Assembly (NCBI RefSeq): GCF_010587385.1
Contig: NZ_CP047476.1
Coordinates: forward strand, 1,488,001 to 1,552,000
Length of the DNA stretch: 64,000 nucleotides
Source: Vibrio astriarenae
GTDB taxonomy: Bacteria; Pseudomonadota; Gammaproteobacteria; Enterobacterales; Vibrionaceae
Direction of reading: 5' to 3'
Part shown: positions 9,511 to 18,244 of the stretch, in pieces
Layout: every line of letters starts with the position of its first letter
Numbering within the stretch: position 1 is the stretch's first letter
Program-made: the position numbers and the translations under genes
The notes under the pieces: generated by a model
The model's database searches: none
The model's input: only the letters and a program-made list of their open reading frames with translations
Told to the model about the DNA's origin: nothing

Positions 9511-9537
9511 GGAATAACGAATATTCTAACTGGAATA
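9511..9537. promoter_or_regulatory. GGAATA motif cluster upstream of the LysR gene
   Basis: GGAATA-N5-TATTC (9511-9526) followed by GGAATA at 9532. The arrangement resembles the GGAATA-N5-TATTCC site at 6906-6922. It lies between the divergent LysR and outer-membrane barrel genes. Confidence 0.45.
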
Positions 9538-9660
9538 GTCAAATTTGATAAGCTTGGGTTGCGAAAATGTGGTTACGAGATGGATTTTATTTTCAATTGT
9601 CACAATAAGCTAACGTGTCGAGCGGAGTGATTCATTGGCTAAATAACAGAATGTTTTCGT

Positions 9661-10371
9661 ATGACACTTAATTTACAAAAAAGCACCATCTTAATTTCTC
9701 TCATCTCCTTGCTGGCGCCAGCGTCTGTGTTTTCAGAGGAGAAACACCATGAAGACCCAACCAAAATTGTAACTAAGGCTGGCGTCAGTTATTCGGATGA
9801 TGCTTGGCGAGTATCTGGCTCTATTGGTCTCGATGATGCGCGTATGATCAACGGCCGAGTAAGCACTGATGGCGATGAGTGGCGTGTTGGTGGCTCTTGG
9901 CTACTTCCTCTTGGTATCGTTAACTTCAACTTTAGTCGCAACGACTATGATGACGGTGCTTATCGAAACAATTACAGCATCGGCACCTTTGTTCCACTGA
10001 GTCACTTTGATATTGAACCGTTCGGTATTCAGCTCTTTCCCATGGCGGGCTACAGCTACAATGACGGTGAGTTTTTTGAGTATCAAGAGAGCGGTGACGA
10101 TCTTCTTGAGGACTATGTACTAGCGCCAAAAACGTCTCATGGTGGATATCTTGGCATGTTTGGCCTTCGCCCATTAAGCGATAAATGGTCAATGATGGGT
10201 TTTGGTGGAGCGAACAAAGGCTCAGACGACTATAGTGGCTACTGGTTAGGTGGTGGCGTAAGTTACAAAATCTCAGACAATCAATCATTGAATACCTTTG
10301 GGGTGTATAGCGATGATGATTTTGGTAAGCGTGATTTTGTCGGCTTTTCTTACACTTATGAGTTTAAGTAG
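9661..10371 (+). CDS. Small outer-membrane beta-barrel protein, function unknown
   Basis: 236 aa. A signal peptide (about residues 1-25, TILISLISLLAPASVFS) is followed by alternating amphipathic strands rich in Gly, Tyr, Asp and Ser (for example AGVSYSDDAWRVSGSIGLDD and GGGVSYKISDNQSLNTFG). It ends in YTYEFK, i.e. an aromatic residue near the terminus as in outer-membrane barrels. Eight to ten strands are plausible from length. No clear Shine-Dalgarno sequence precedes the ATG. Divergent from the LysR gene and sharing its motif-rich upstream region, so co-regulation is likely. I do not recognise a named family. Confidence 0.8.
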   Translation: MTLNLQKSTILISLISLLAPASVFSEEKHHEDPTKIVTKAGVSYSDDAWRVSGSIGLDDARMINGRVSTDGDEWRVGGSWLLPLGIVNFNFSRNDYDDGAYRNNYSIGTFVPLSHFDIEPFGIQLFPMAGYSYNDGEFFEYQESGDDLLEDYVLAPKTSHGGYLGMFGLRPLSDKWSMMGFGGANKGSDDYSGYWLGGGVSYKISDNQSLNTFGVYSDDDFGKRDFVGFSYTYEFK

Positions 10372-10386
10372 AAGGTTGAAAGGAAA

Positions 10387-10420
10387 AGGTTGAAGGACAT
10401 CTGCGTTCAACCTCTTTTTT
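10387..10420 (+). terminator. Terminator after the barrel gene
   Basis: Stem AGGTTGAA / TTCAACCT (10387-10394 and 10406-10413) followed by CTTTTTT. Confidence 0.8.
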
Positions 10421-10421
10421 A

Positions 10422-11081
10422 TCAAGCGACTTTCTTTTGTAGGTGAATGAGTACGTCATTCATTGTCGGTAATATGGCGTGGCCTAACTCGATGACGTCA
10501 CTCGAAGGTTGAACTAAGTCAGGGATCTGAAAGGTTTCCATACCCGCAGCGACAGCAGCTTTTACCCCATTGTTAGAGTCTTCAAACGCAAGGCAATCAT
10601 GTGGGTGGATATCGAGACGTTGCGCAGCAAGTTCATAGATTTCAGGTGCTGGCTTACTGTTGGTGACTTCGCATCCCGTTGTGATGTTGTCAAAGTAGTG
10701 ATCAAGCCCCGCCAGTTTGAGCTTCACTTGCGCCACATCTTTTTGAGTCGAAGTGGCAACAGCGCATGGAATTTTGTGGTACTTCAACCAATCCAGCATA
10801 TCAATGACACCATGACGAACAGGAATGGCTTCATGCAAAACAACTGCATTGTAGCGTTTGCGCCACTCGTTATGAATGATCTGATAATCCATATACGGCG
10901 CATAGCCGTCGGTTAGAATTTGGTTTATACGCTGGGCGTTGCAGCCAATAATCGATAAATACGTGTCTTTTAAGAATGGTGCGCCTACGGTGTCGCAGGC
11001 TTGCTCAAATATTTTCATACAGACCTGCTCTGTATCGAGCAATAGCCCATCCATATCAAAAATGGCTGCTTTAAACTTCAT
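10422..11081 (-). CDS. HAD-superfamily sugar-phosphatase/beta-phosphoglucomutase-like hydrolase
   Basis: 219-aa subclass IA HAD enzyme. Motif I FDMDGLLLDTE near the N-terminus carries the nucleophile and acid/base aspartates. Motif II is the Thr/Ser of VATSTQ, motif III a Lys in NSKPAPEIY, and motif IV FEDSNNGVKAA. A helical cap lies between about 15 and 85. Such proteins hydrolyse sugar phosphates or related metabolites; the exact substrate cannot be read. Several in-frame start codons occur (GTG 11090, ATG 11087, 11084, 11081). The last is best placed, 8 nt after TAGG. Confidence 0.88.
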   Translation of the reverse strand: MKFKAAIFDMDGLLLDTEQVCMKIFEQACDTVGAPFLKDTYLSIIGCNAQRINQILTDGYAPYMDYQIIHNEWRKRYNAVVLHEAIPVRHGVIDMLDWLKYHKIPCAVATSTQKDVAQVKLKLAGLDHYFDNITTGCEVTNSKPAPEIYELAAQRLDIHPHDCLAFEDSNNGVKAAVAAGMETFQIPDLVQPSSDVIELGHAILPTMNDVLIHLQKKVA

Positions 11082-11142
11082 CATCATCACCTAAGTCAAT
11101 ACCGTGATGATTGTCTCATAATCATGCTGGACTCACCAAGGA

Positions 11143-12867
11143 CTAAAACTCGGCATCCACTTGAAATTGTAACGTTTCATTTGTGTATGGATGCTTGAAA
11201 CACAAGCTTTCAGCATGCAGATAGAGTCGCTTCTCAGGCTCACCATAGAGAGTGTCTCCAATAATTGGGCTATCTAAACCCTCGTGATGAGCACAATGCA
11301 CTCGCAGTTGATGTGTTCTGCCAGTGTGCGGGTGTAAGTACAGTGTCGTGCCAGACTCATCTTGTGTTTTGACCTGCCAAGTTGTAAGTGCACTTTTTCC
11401 GTGCTCATGACACACCAACTGTCTTGGGCGATCGTAGGGATCTCCGCGCATTGGTAGGTCAATCTTACCAGTGGCTGCGATGTCTTTGCGCGCCAGTTTT
11501 GCTACATAGCGCTTTTTGACACTTCGCGAAATAAACTGTTTTTGTAGGCTCTTATTCGCTCTGCGTGTAAGAGCAAACACTAAGATGCCAGAGGTCGCCA
11601 TATCGAGTCGATGTATAACAAAAGGCCCCTCGCAATCAGGAAAATCGGCTTCAAGGCGAGTCAATGCTGAGTCTTTGATATGGCGTCCAGGCACAGATAA
11701 GAAATTGGCCGGCTTGTTGACCACAACAATGGCATCATCTTGGTATAAGAGCTCTAGTGGTTTATTTTGTGCCGGGTTGATGAGTAGAGGATTTTCATCC
11801 ACGCTCAAGCCTTGTAGCATGTGGCCTAGGATCGGTTGGCACTTACTCTGACACGCTGGATAGTATTGCTTATGCTTACGTATTTCAGACTTCGGAGATA
11901 TCCCCCACCAGAACTCCGCTAATGCGATAGGCTGTAATTGGTTTGCATAGGCATATTGCAGTAGCTTAGGTGCTGCGCACTCTCCTGAACCTGCCGGTGG
12001 GACAGGTGAGGTCGTGTTTGCAAATATCTCGATCAGATCCTTCGACTCGCGATTGGCATTTAGAAAGCGGTAACTTTTGAATAGCTTATGTTGAAGTTGA
12101 TGGGAGAGGTTGGCGCGTAATTGTTTTAAGCGTTCAACCTCATTGAGTTTGGCGTCTAAAAGTTGCTGCACTGACTCTATTTGCGATTGCCAATGGTTTT
12201 TTAAGTGCTTGAGCTGGTTTTTATCAGCCACACTCTCAGTACCGAGTATCTCGAGCTCTTTCTCTCGCTCAACCGTGGGCAACTGGTTGGCTTCTTCTCG
12301 GCGAGATTTGCGGTCGGCTCTTCGTTTCACCGTCTCAAGTCTCAGTGTTTCTACTTCTTGCTGAGCGTGTTGTTGTAACTGCTGAAGCTGCTGAGACAGC
12401 TCGGGTATCGCAATATCGCTTTGGGCTACTTTGAGATCACTGCTTACGGTGTTAATTCGCTCCATTTCACTGCGAAAGTAGCCATCATTCTTCAACATAT
12501 CAAAAACAGGCGGGACGAAACCTTGGTGGTGGTTGCTGTCATTAATCTTGCCAGAGAAGGCTTTCAAGTAGCCAAGCTGACCACTGGCGTCCTTAACAAC
12601 GAGCACTCCAAACATTTTGCCGCTACCTTGCTTAGCTTCAAAGGTGTGATCGTGTTGCTGGCTTGTGTTTGATGCACAATTTACCTGAGGTGGATAGCTA
12701 ACTTGAAAAGAATCGCCGATATGCTCCAACTGGTTCATTACTTCTTTTGCTGCCATCACTGCAATTTCATGCGGCTGATAGAAAAAAGGAAAGGTAAACC
12801 TTTCAGGGAGAGTGATGTGGTCCGCCGGCTGGTTAAAGGCGTGAAAGCAAGAGGTTGTGGAGTACAT
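11143..12867 (-). CDS. RluA-family pseudouridine synthase with N-terminal coiled-coil extension
   Basis: RNA-modifying enzyme of 574 aa. The C-terminal third is the catalytic domain. It contains VNKPANFLSVPG, then HRLDMATSGILVFA with the catalytic aspartate, then KRYVAKL and PHTGRTHQLRVHCAH. This matches RluA/RluC/RluD-type synthases acting on rRNA or tRNA. The N-terminal 300 residues are unusual: a region with KAFSGKINDSNH followed by a long Gln/Glu/Lys-rich coiled coil (about 175-275). The ATG at 12867 (MYSTTSCFHAF) is chosen over an upstream in-frame codon at 12927, whose extra 20 residues look non-coding. Target nucleotide unknown. Confidence 0.88.
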   Translation of the reverse strand: MYSTTSCFHAFNQPADHITLPERFTFPFFYQPHEIAVMAAKEVMNQLEHIGDSFQVSYPPQVNCASNTSQQHDHTFEAKQGSGKMFGVLVVKDASGQLGYLKAFSGKINDSNHHQGFVPPVFDMLKNDGYFRSEMERINTVSSDLKVAQSDIAIPELSQQLQQLQQHAQQEVETLRLETVKRRADRKSRREEANQLPTVEREKELEILGTESVADKNQLKHLKNHWQSQIESVQQLLDAKLNEVERLKQLRANLSHQLQHKLFKSYRFLNANRESKDLIEIFANTTSPVPPAGSGECAAPKLLQYAYANQLQPIALAEFWWGISPKSEIRKHKQYYPACQSKCQPILGHMLQGLSVDENPLLINPAQNKPLELLYQDDAIVVVNKPANFLSVPGRHIKDSALTRLEADFPDCEGPFVIHRLDMATSGILVFALTRRANKSLQKQFISRSVKKRYVAKLARKDIAATGKIDLPMRGDPYDRPRQLVCHEHGKSALTTWQVKTQDESGTTLYLHPHTGRTHQLRVHCAHHEGLDSPIIGDTLYGEPEKRLYLHAESLCFKHPYTNETLQFQVDAEF

Positions 12868-13070
12868 AACAGTAAAATGATGAGCTTTGGTGAGGGTAAG
12901 TCTAAACGAAATCACCGTTAGGCCCAAGCCAAAGACAGGAACTAAAACAGATGGGTGGTATGACGATTATGGAGCGCAAGCATGCTTAGGGTTATAAGCT
13001 CATCAGGCATGGCTAAAGCTTGTTGCGAATTGGGTGAAAAAAGTTGTCTAGCGAGACCCAGGTGTAATGA

Positions 13071-13102
13071 AGCCCGCTTCTGATTTCTAGTTAGAAGCAG
13101 GC
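13071..13102. other. Hairpin downstream of nadE
   Basis: Inverted repeat AGCCCGCTTCT / AGAAGCAGGCT with one mismatch and a 10-nt loop. No T run follows, so it is a weak terminator or 3' stabilising hairpin. It lies in the 282-bp spacer between the start of the RluA-type gene and the nadE stop. Confidence 0.5.
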
Positions 13103-13149
13103 TTAAAGAACGCATTAAATGGTTAAATTAATGCATAGCATCTAGCGAC

Positions 13150-13980
13150 CTAGTCGTAGATCGTCGGAATAGGCTGGCGTTTATGCTGGGTAACTTGGTA
13201 GATACGAATCAATGCCGCTTTTGCCTCTTCATCAACAGGCTTGCCTTCAAGGAAGTCATCGATCTGGTCGTAGCTTAGGTTCAGTGCATCTTCATCCGCT
13301 TTTTGGGGTGCTAGCTCTTCTAAGTCAGCGGTTGGTGTCTTCTTGACGAGCAGTTCTGGTGCGCCCAGCTTGGCGGCAAGTTGACGCACTTGACGTTTGC
13401 TCAGGCCAAATAGCGGTGCAAGATCACAGGCACCATCACCAAACTTAGTGTAGAAACCCGTAATGTTTTCCGCCGAGTGATCAGTACCCAAAACTAATCC
13501 ACCCACGTAGCCAGCGATTTCATACTGCGCCACCATGCGAGCACGAGCCTTTACATTGCCTTTTACAAAGTCAATTTTCGCAGGGTCTTGAGGAACAAGG
13601 CCTGTTCCCTCTAGCGCTGTGTTGGTTGCAGCGTGAATGCCATCGACACCTTGTTTGATGTTGACTGATACTGAGTGAGTCGGCTGAATAAAGCTCAGTG
13701 CAAGCTGTGCTTCGTCTTCGTCTTTTTGTTCACCGTAAGGTAGGCGTACGGCAATGAATTGGTAAGCATCCGTTGCTTGTTCTTGGTTTAACTCATTGAC
13801 AGCAAGTTGAGCAAGACGACCACATGTCGTTGAGTCAACGCCACCACTGATACCCAAGACAACGGCTTTACAGCCTGACTCAGTCAGTTTGCTTTTAATA
13901 AAGTTAACGCGGCGTGTGATCTCAAAATCAACATCAATTTCAGGCAAAACACGCATTTCATCGCGAATCTGTTGTTCCAT
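13150..13980 (-). CDS. nadE: Ammonia-dependent NAD+ synthetase
   Basis: Cytosolic enzyme converting nicotinic acid adenine dinucleotide, ATP and ammonia to NAD+. 276 aa, the usual length for the single-domain NH3-dependent form (E. coli NadE 275). The PP-loop reads [15 protein letters not shown]. Further conserved parts include [44 protein letters not shown] and [17 protein letters not shown]. The ATG at 13980 follows GGGAAGAACC; the longer frame to 14091 is rejected. Divergent from a NadD-like gene 227 bp away, so the locus carries two adjacent NAD-biosynthesis activities. Confidence 0.95.
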   Translation of the reverse strand: MEQQIRDEMRVLPEIDVDFEITRRVNFIKSKLTESGCKAVVLGISGGVDSTTCGRLAQLAVNELNQEQATDAYQFIAVRLPYGEQKDEDEAQLALSFIQPTHSVSVNIKQGVDGIHAATNTALEGTGLVPQDPAKIDFVKGNVKARARMVAQYEIAGYVGGLVLGTDHSAENITGFYTKFGDGACDLAPLFGLSKRQVRQLAAKLGAPELLVKKTPTADLEELAPQKADEDALNLSYDQIDDFLEGKPVDEEAKAALIRIYQVTQHKRQPIPTIYD

Positions 13981-14207
13981 GGTTCTTCCCTTGATTCTTG
14001 CAAGCAGATAACCCTTGAACACCCGGTTGAGGGTCTTCTCTGGGTAAATAGTATTGCCACTATGATAAGCGATGTTGCTATCGCAAGTCACCTAGCGATA
14101 GGGGCAAGCGCCTACGTGTGAACATCATATCAGTGGATTGTTGCCGTATAAGATGCAAAAATCTGTCCATAAGGTGAGAACGGACTAAATAAGTGAACAA
14201 TCCTCTA

Positions 14208-14720
14208 ATGAATAAGAAAGTGGCTATCTTCGGCAGTGCATTTAACCCGCCAAGTCTGGGGCACAAAAGTGTTATCGACTCACTGACTCATTTTGATGAG
14301 GTCTGGCTGCTACCCAGTATTGCACATGCTTGGGGCAAGTCGATGCTCGCTTATGACCAACGTTGTGCATTAGTTGATGCTTTTATTGCGGATTTGGGGC
14401 ACGCACAGGTGATACGCTCACGAATTGAGGAGCAACTGCATAAGCCAGGTGAAAGTGTCACTACCTATGCCGTATTGGAGGCACTTTCTCAACGTTTTCC
14501 AGATTATGAATTTACCTTTGTGCTGGGCCCGGATAACTTGTTTAATTTTGCCAAGTTCTATAAAGCCGAGGAGATTGTTTCTCGTTGGTCGGTGCTTGCT
14601 TGTCCAGAGAAGGTAAAAGTTCGCAGCACTGATATACGTAATAATCTCCAGAAAAATCTGGATGTTAGCCATCTTACTACGCCAAAAGTGACAAAATTAT
14701 TAAAGAATGTCACTTTTTAG
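14208..14720 (+). CDS. NadD-like nicotinate-nucleotide adenylyltransferase family protein
   Basis: 170-aa nucleotidyltransferase of the HIGH-like superfamily. Position 8 onward reads GSAFNPPSLGHKS, which corresponds to the GxFxPxHxGH motif but with Ser where the first His is normal. The C-terminal VRSTDIRNNL corresponds to the ISSTxIR ATP-binding motif, and VLGPDNLFNFAKFY to the usual D-containing middle motif. It probably adenylylates nicotinate or nicotinamide mononucleotide, which fits its position divergent from nadE. The ATG at 14208 is preferred to a GTG at 14193, though neither has a good ribosome site. Activity is uncertain because of the altered motif. Confidence 0.8.
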   Translation: MNKKVAIFGSAFNPPSLGHKSVIDSLTHFDEVWLLPSIAHAWGKSMLAYDQRCALVDAFIADLGHAQVIRSRIEEQLHKPGESVTTYAVLEALSQRFPDYEFTFVLGPDNLFNFAKFYKAEEIVSRWSVLACPEKVKVRSTDIRNNLQKNLDVSHLTTPKVTKLLKNVTF

Positions 14721-14847
14721 TCGATATATTACTATAGTATCAATAATATTTTGCGATATTTGTTAAGTTAATCAGCGTCTGTCTGATTTAGACTGGAATT
14801 TCTGTCTTTTGAGCCATCAAGATAGATGGCCTGATTTTGGGGTTGGT

Positions 14848-15372
14848 ATGTCAGCTGGAAAAGCTGTTTTTTGGATAGTGCTAGGTTTTAGCTCGCTCGG
14901 TCTTTCTGCGCGCGCTTGTGATCTATTTGAAAGCCCTAAATATAACTCGTCAACAAATGGTAGCCTCGACTCTTTGGTCGTTAATCACAGTGGCCTGTGT
15001 TTTTCTGTGCAGGACAGTATCGACTATGTATCGACGACGTTCGCTGAACTCATGTCATTAGAGAGCAGCAGCAATTTAGACATGGTGGATACCGCGTATT
15101 GGGATCAGTGGCTCATTAAGGGCCAATCAGAGCCTTTTTTAACCCAGCGACTGGCGAATAACTATTTTGGATTAGGTGTTTGGATGCCTTCTGAGTTAGA
15201 AGATGAGGTCGACCAGATGTCTTACGATGAGTGGTTATTGAGTCATGGGCTTCAGTTCAGCTTTGGCGTGGGTGACAAAAGTGCAGGCGAGCCTCGTTTG
15301 CGCTTTGATTATCGTTGGCATGAAAAGCATCAAGGCGACTTCTTCATGCAGTTTGAGATACCGATAAAATAG
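14848..15372 (+). CDS. Secreted or periplasmic protein of unknown function
   Basis: 174 aa starting at ATG 14848 (GGGG about 5 nt upstream). A clear signal peptide is visible (KAVFWIVLGFSSLGLSARA, cleavage near residue 23). The mature part starts CDLFESPKYN and contains two cysteines and an acidic middle. The end is FDYRWHEKHQGDFFMQFEIP, with strand-like alternation that could be a barrel or beta-sandwich edge. An in-frame TTG at 14809 would add 13 residues before the signal peptide and is rejected. I recognise no family. Confidence 0.7.
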   Translation: MSAGKAVFWIVLGFSSLGLSARACDLFESPKYNSSTNGSLDSLVVNHSGLCFSVQDSIDYVSTTFAELMSLESSSNLDMVDTAYWDQWLIKGQSEPFLTQRLANNYFGLGVWMPSELEDEVDQMSYDEWLLSHGLQFSFGVGDKSAGEPRLRFDYRWHEKHQGDFFMQFEIPIK

Positions 15373-15420
15373 GGCTCTAACTGCAATAACGCTCTCAAGG
15401 CATCACACTTAAACGACAAA

Positions 15421-15460
15421 AAAGCCGCAGCTTGAATCCTCAGGCTGCGGCTTTGTTTAT
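15421..15460. terminator. Bidirectional terminator between convergent genes
   Basis: Stem AAAGCCGCAGC / GCTGCGGCTTT (15421-15431 and 15444-15454). T runs occur on both strands; the run is longer on the minus strand, behind codA. Confidence 0.85.
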
Positions 15461-15472
15461 TTTGAAATAGGA

Positions 15473-16750
15473 CTAACGACGAAAGTCGATGGTTTTCTCG
15501 GAGTCTAAGTGGATTTGAGTTGTTGCAGGCTGTGTCTGTGCAATGACCTTACCGGTACGAATTGAATAGCGCACGGGAACTTGACGACGAATGGCATCAA
15601 AGCCATTTTCAGCAGGCAAAATCAACAAGTTGCCAGGTTTACCGACGTCGATACCGTGCTTTTCTTGCAGATTCATCGCTTTTGCAGAGTTATCACTGAT
15701 GAGCGCAAGGCTTTGGTTAATTTGGTCATAGCCCATCACTTGAGTCACGTGCAGACCCATATGCAACACTTGCAGCATATTCGCAGTGCCTAGCGGATAC
15801 CAAGGATCAAAGACATCATCGTGACCAAAGCAGACGTTAATGTTGGCCGCTAGCATCTCTTTTACTCGTGTGATGCCGCGACGTTTCGGGTAGTCATCGA
15901 AACGGCCTTGCAAGTGAGTGTTCACCAAAGGGTTAGCTACAAAACTGATACCAGACATTTTCAGCAAGCGGAACAAACGAGAGGCGTATGCTCCGTTGTA
16001 AGAGCCCATTGCTGTTGTGTGGCTCGCAGTGACTTTATCACCCATCTCGTACTTATGCGCGAGTGCGGCAAGTGTCTCAACAAAGCGTGATTGTTCATCA
16101 TCAATTTCATCACAGTGAACGTCGATCAAGCAGTCATACTTGCGTGCGATATCGAAAGCAATATGCAAAGATTCAACGCCATATTCGCGTGTAAATTCAA
16201 AGTGTGGAATAGCGCCGACCACATCAGCACCAAGCTTCACCGCTTCTTCCAATAGAGCTTTACCATTTGGGTAAGAGAGAATACCTTCTTGTGGGAAAGC
16301 CACGATTTGAATATCCACCCACTCTTTCATCTCTTCACGCACTTCCACCATTGCTTTGAGTGCGGTGAGAGTGGGGTCAGAAACATCGACATGAGTACGA
16401 ACGTGCTGGATACCATTTGCAATCTGCCACTCTAGCGTCTGCTTAGCCCGTTGCTTAACATCTTCGATAGAGAGCAATGCTTTGCGTTCTGCCCAACGTT
16501 CAATACCTTCGAACAGTGTTCCAGAGATATTCCAGTTCGGCTCGCCAGCAGTTTGGGTGGTATCGAGGTGAATATGAGGCTCACAAAACGGTGCAACAGC
16601 TAAGCCACCTTCAGCATCAATAACCTCGATTTGAGAGTCAATGGCATGGTCATTATCGCGAATTTGGCTGAACTTACCGTGCTCTATCACAACTTGGTGC
16701 AAGCCTTCACGGTCTTGAAGGCGTGCGTTTTGAATAATCATCGATGACAT
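15473..16750 (-). CDS. codA: Cytosine deaminase
   Basis: Metal-dependent amidohydrolase converting cytosine to uracil and ammonia. 425 aa, close to E. coli CodA (427). Ligand and active-site motifs are present: EPHIHLDTT (paired metal histidines), [38 protein letters not shown] and the late [14 protein letters not shown] with the metal aspartate. AAGGC precedes the ATG. It follows codB by 12 bp, forming a codBA operon for cytosine uptake and salvage. A PurR-like box lies upstream of codB. Confidence 0.96.
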   Translation of the reverse strand: MSSMIIQNARLQDREGLHQVVIEHGKFSQIRDNDHAIDSQIEVIDAEGGLAVAPFCEPHIHLDTTQTAGEPNWNISGTLFEGIERWAERKALLSIEDVKQRAKQTLEWQIANGIQHVRTHVDVSDPTLTALKAMVEVREEMKEWVDIQIVAFPQEGILSYPNGKALLEEAVKLGADVVGAIPHFEFTREYGVESLHIAFDIARKYDCLIDVHCDEIDDEQSRFVETLAALAHKYEMGDKVTASHTTAMGSYNGAYASRLFRLLKMSGISFVANPLVNTHLQGRFDDYPKRRGITRVKEMLAANINVCFGHDDVFDPWYPLGTANMLQVLHMGLHVTQVMGYDQINQSLALISDNSAKAMNLQEKHGIDVGKPGNLLILPAENGFDAIRRQVPVRYSIRTGKVIAQTQPATTQIHLDSEKTIDFRR

Positions 16751-16762
16751 TAATTTGCCTTA

Positions 16763-18001
16763 CTACGCAGTCTGAGTTTCAGCCGCATTTTTATTTAGTA
16801 GTGGATTAAGCACAAGGTAAACTACAGCGCCGCCAAGTACTGCATTGAGAGGCACGATGCCTGGTAAGAAGTGACCTGCTGCTACACCAAGTGCTACCGC
16901 AATAATAGCAGCCCAGTTAACAGTCTTAAATTGTGCCGCTTCAAAATTCGCATAACGTTTTCGGTTCATGAAGAAATCAGCGATGATCACACCACCAATT
17001 GGCGGAATAGCGAGAGAAAGGAACGTCAGCCAGCCAACAAAGTTGTTATAAAGCCACAGGGCGCAAAGTGTGCCAACTAAACCATTAACCATGGACAGAT
17101 ATTTACTAGGTAGCCCTGTGATATTGGAGAAGCCAAGACCTGAAGCGTAAAGTGCGTTGTCGTTGGTCGTCCAAATGTTGAGGCCCAACACGATAATTGC
17201 TGGGATTAGAAGGCCTTGGGCAATCATCACTTGTGAAATATCAGATTCACCCGTCACGGCTGCGCCAGCCGCACCGAAGATGAACATTAAAGAGTTACCA
17301 ACGAAGAAAGCAATCATGGTGACGGCTACAGCAGAAGCCGGCTTTTTACCAAATCGAACAAAATCAGCGGTTAATGTACCCGCTGATACAAATGAACCTA
17401 CAACCATAGCTAACGCAATTGAGAAGTCGAGCGGCTCTTGTGGCTCAATCGCTTTCAGTGCGTCAATGCCACCTACACTATCTACCGCTTGCAATACAGA
17501 GAAGCCACCCAATGTGGCAATCGCAGGAACGGCGATGGCCGATAGGATCATCAGTGCGGCAATACCGAAGTAAACGGTTGCCGTCATTAGCAATCCAGAT
17601 ACGATGATTAAGATGTTGGTATCGATACCTGTCGCATGATGAACTGGGATCGCAAACATGGCAACGCCCACACCAAACCAGCCGACTTGAGTACCACCAA
17701 GCAAAGCAGAAGGAAGCCAAGAGCCTTTTGAACCAAAAGAGAAGCGAGCAAGAAGGTGAGTTGAGAGGCCAGTTGAAGCGCCGATGTAGCCAAGAAAAGA
17801 AGTGTAGATACCGAGAAGAAGGTTACCGATGAGTACGGCTAAGAAGAAATCGTTGAAGCTAAGTCCTGCACCGAGTGAACCACCCGTCCACATGCTTGCT
17901 GAGAAGAACGTCAACCCCAACATCACCATGGTGAGCGATGCGACACCTTTACGTGCGGATGAGGGAACGGGACCCAAACTGTAGTTGTTGTCAGAAGCCA
18001 A
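16763..18001 (-). CDS. codB: Cytosine permease
   Basis: Inner-membrane cytosine importer of the NCS1 family, 412 aa with about 12 hydrophobic segments. Near the N-terminus it reads DNNYSLGPVPSSARKGVASL, then LGLTFFSASMWTGG, closely following E. coli CodB as I remember it. I place the start at a TTG codon (18001-17999), giving MASDNNYS. GGAG sits 6 nt before it and the alignment begins there. The in-frame ATG at 18079 would add 26 residues with no counterpart and no ribosome site. First gene of the codBA operon. Confidence 0.94.
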   Translation of the reverse strand: MASDNNYSLGPVPSSARKGVASLTMVMLGLTFFSASMWTGGSLGAGLSFNDFFLAVLIGNLLLGIYTSFLGYIGASTGLSTHLLARFSFGSKGSWLPSALLGGTQVGWFGVGVAMFAIPVHHATGIDTNILIIVSGLLMTATVYFGIAALMILSAIAVPAIATLGGFSVLQAVDSVGGIDALKAIEPQEPLDFSIALAMVVGSFVSAGTLTADFVRFGKKPASAVAVTMIAFFVGNSLMFIFGAAGAAVTGESDISQVMIAQGLLIPAIIVLGLNIWTTNDNALYASGLGFSNITGLPSKYLSMVNGLVGTLCALWLYNNFVGWLTFLSLAIPPIGGVIIADFFMNRKRYANFEAAQFKTVNWAAIIAVALGVAAGHFLPGIVPLNAVLGGAVVYLVLNPLLNKNAAETQTA

Positions 18002-18109
18002 AATACACTCCAAAATAGATTCGTTTACTTGATGAAAAGTTCGCCTGAAAGACAGATAAACGGGCGGTATTATGGTCAAATATAAATCAGAGTCAATGCA
18101 AAAATGTGA

Positions 18110-18125
18110 AGTAAAACGATTGCTT
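18110..18125 (-). promoter_or_regulatory. Candidate PurR operator upstream of codBA
   Basis: AGTAAAACGATTGCTT matches the PurR consensus ACGCAAACGTTTKCKT at 12 of 16 positions, including the central ACG. It lies about 110 bp before the codB start. E. coli codBA is PurR-repressed through a similar AAAACGATTGC box (from memory). Binding is inference. Confidence 0.5.
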
Positions 18126-18244
18126 TGCAGTTAACTGATAATATTGTTATTTAATACAGTGAATTATCAATTCATAGTTAAATAAAAAAGTTGTACCTTG
18201 AGAACAGTTTCAGATGGGCTGAGTGACGAATAAGGATAGTTAGG

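Noticed and set aside
17157..17573. 138-aa plus-strand ORF inside codB
   Set aside because: Antisense shadow of a strongly conserved permease gene; composition is that of a reverse-complement membrane protein.
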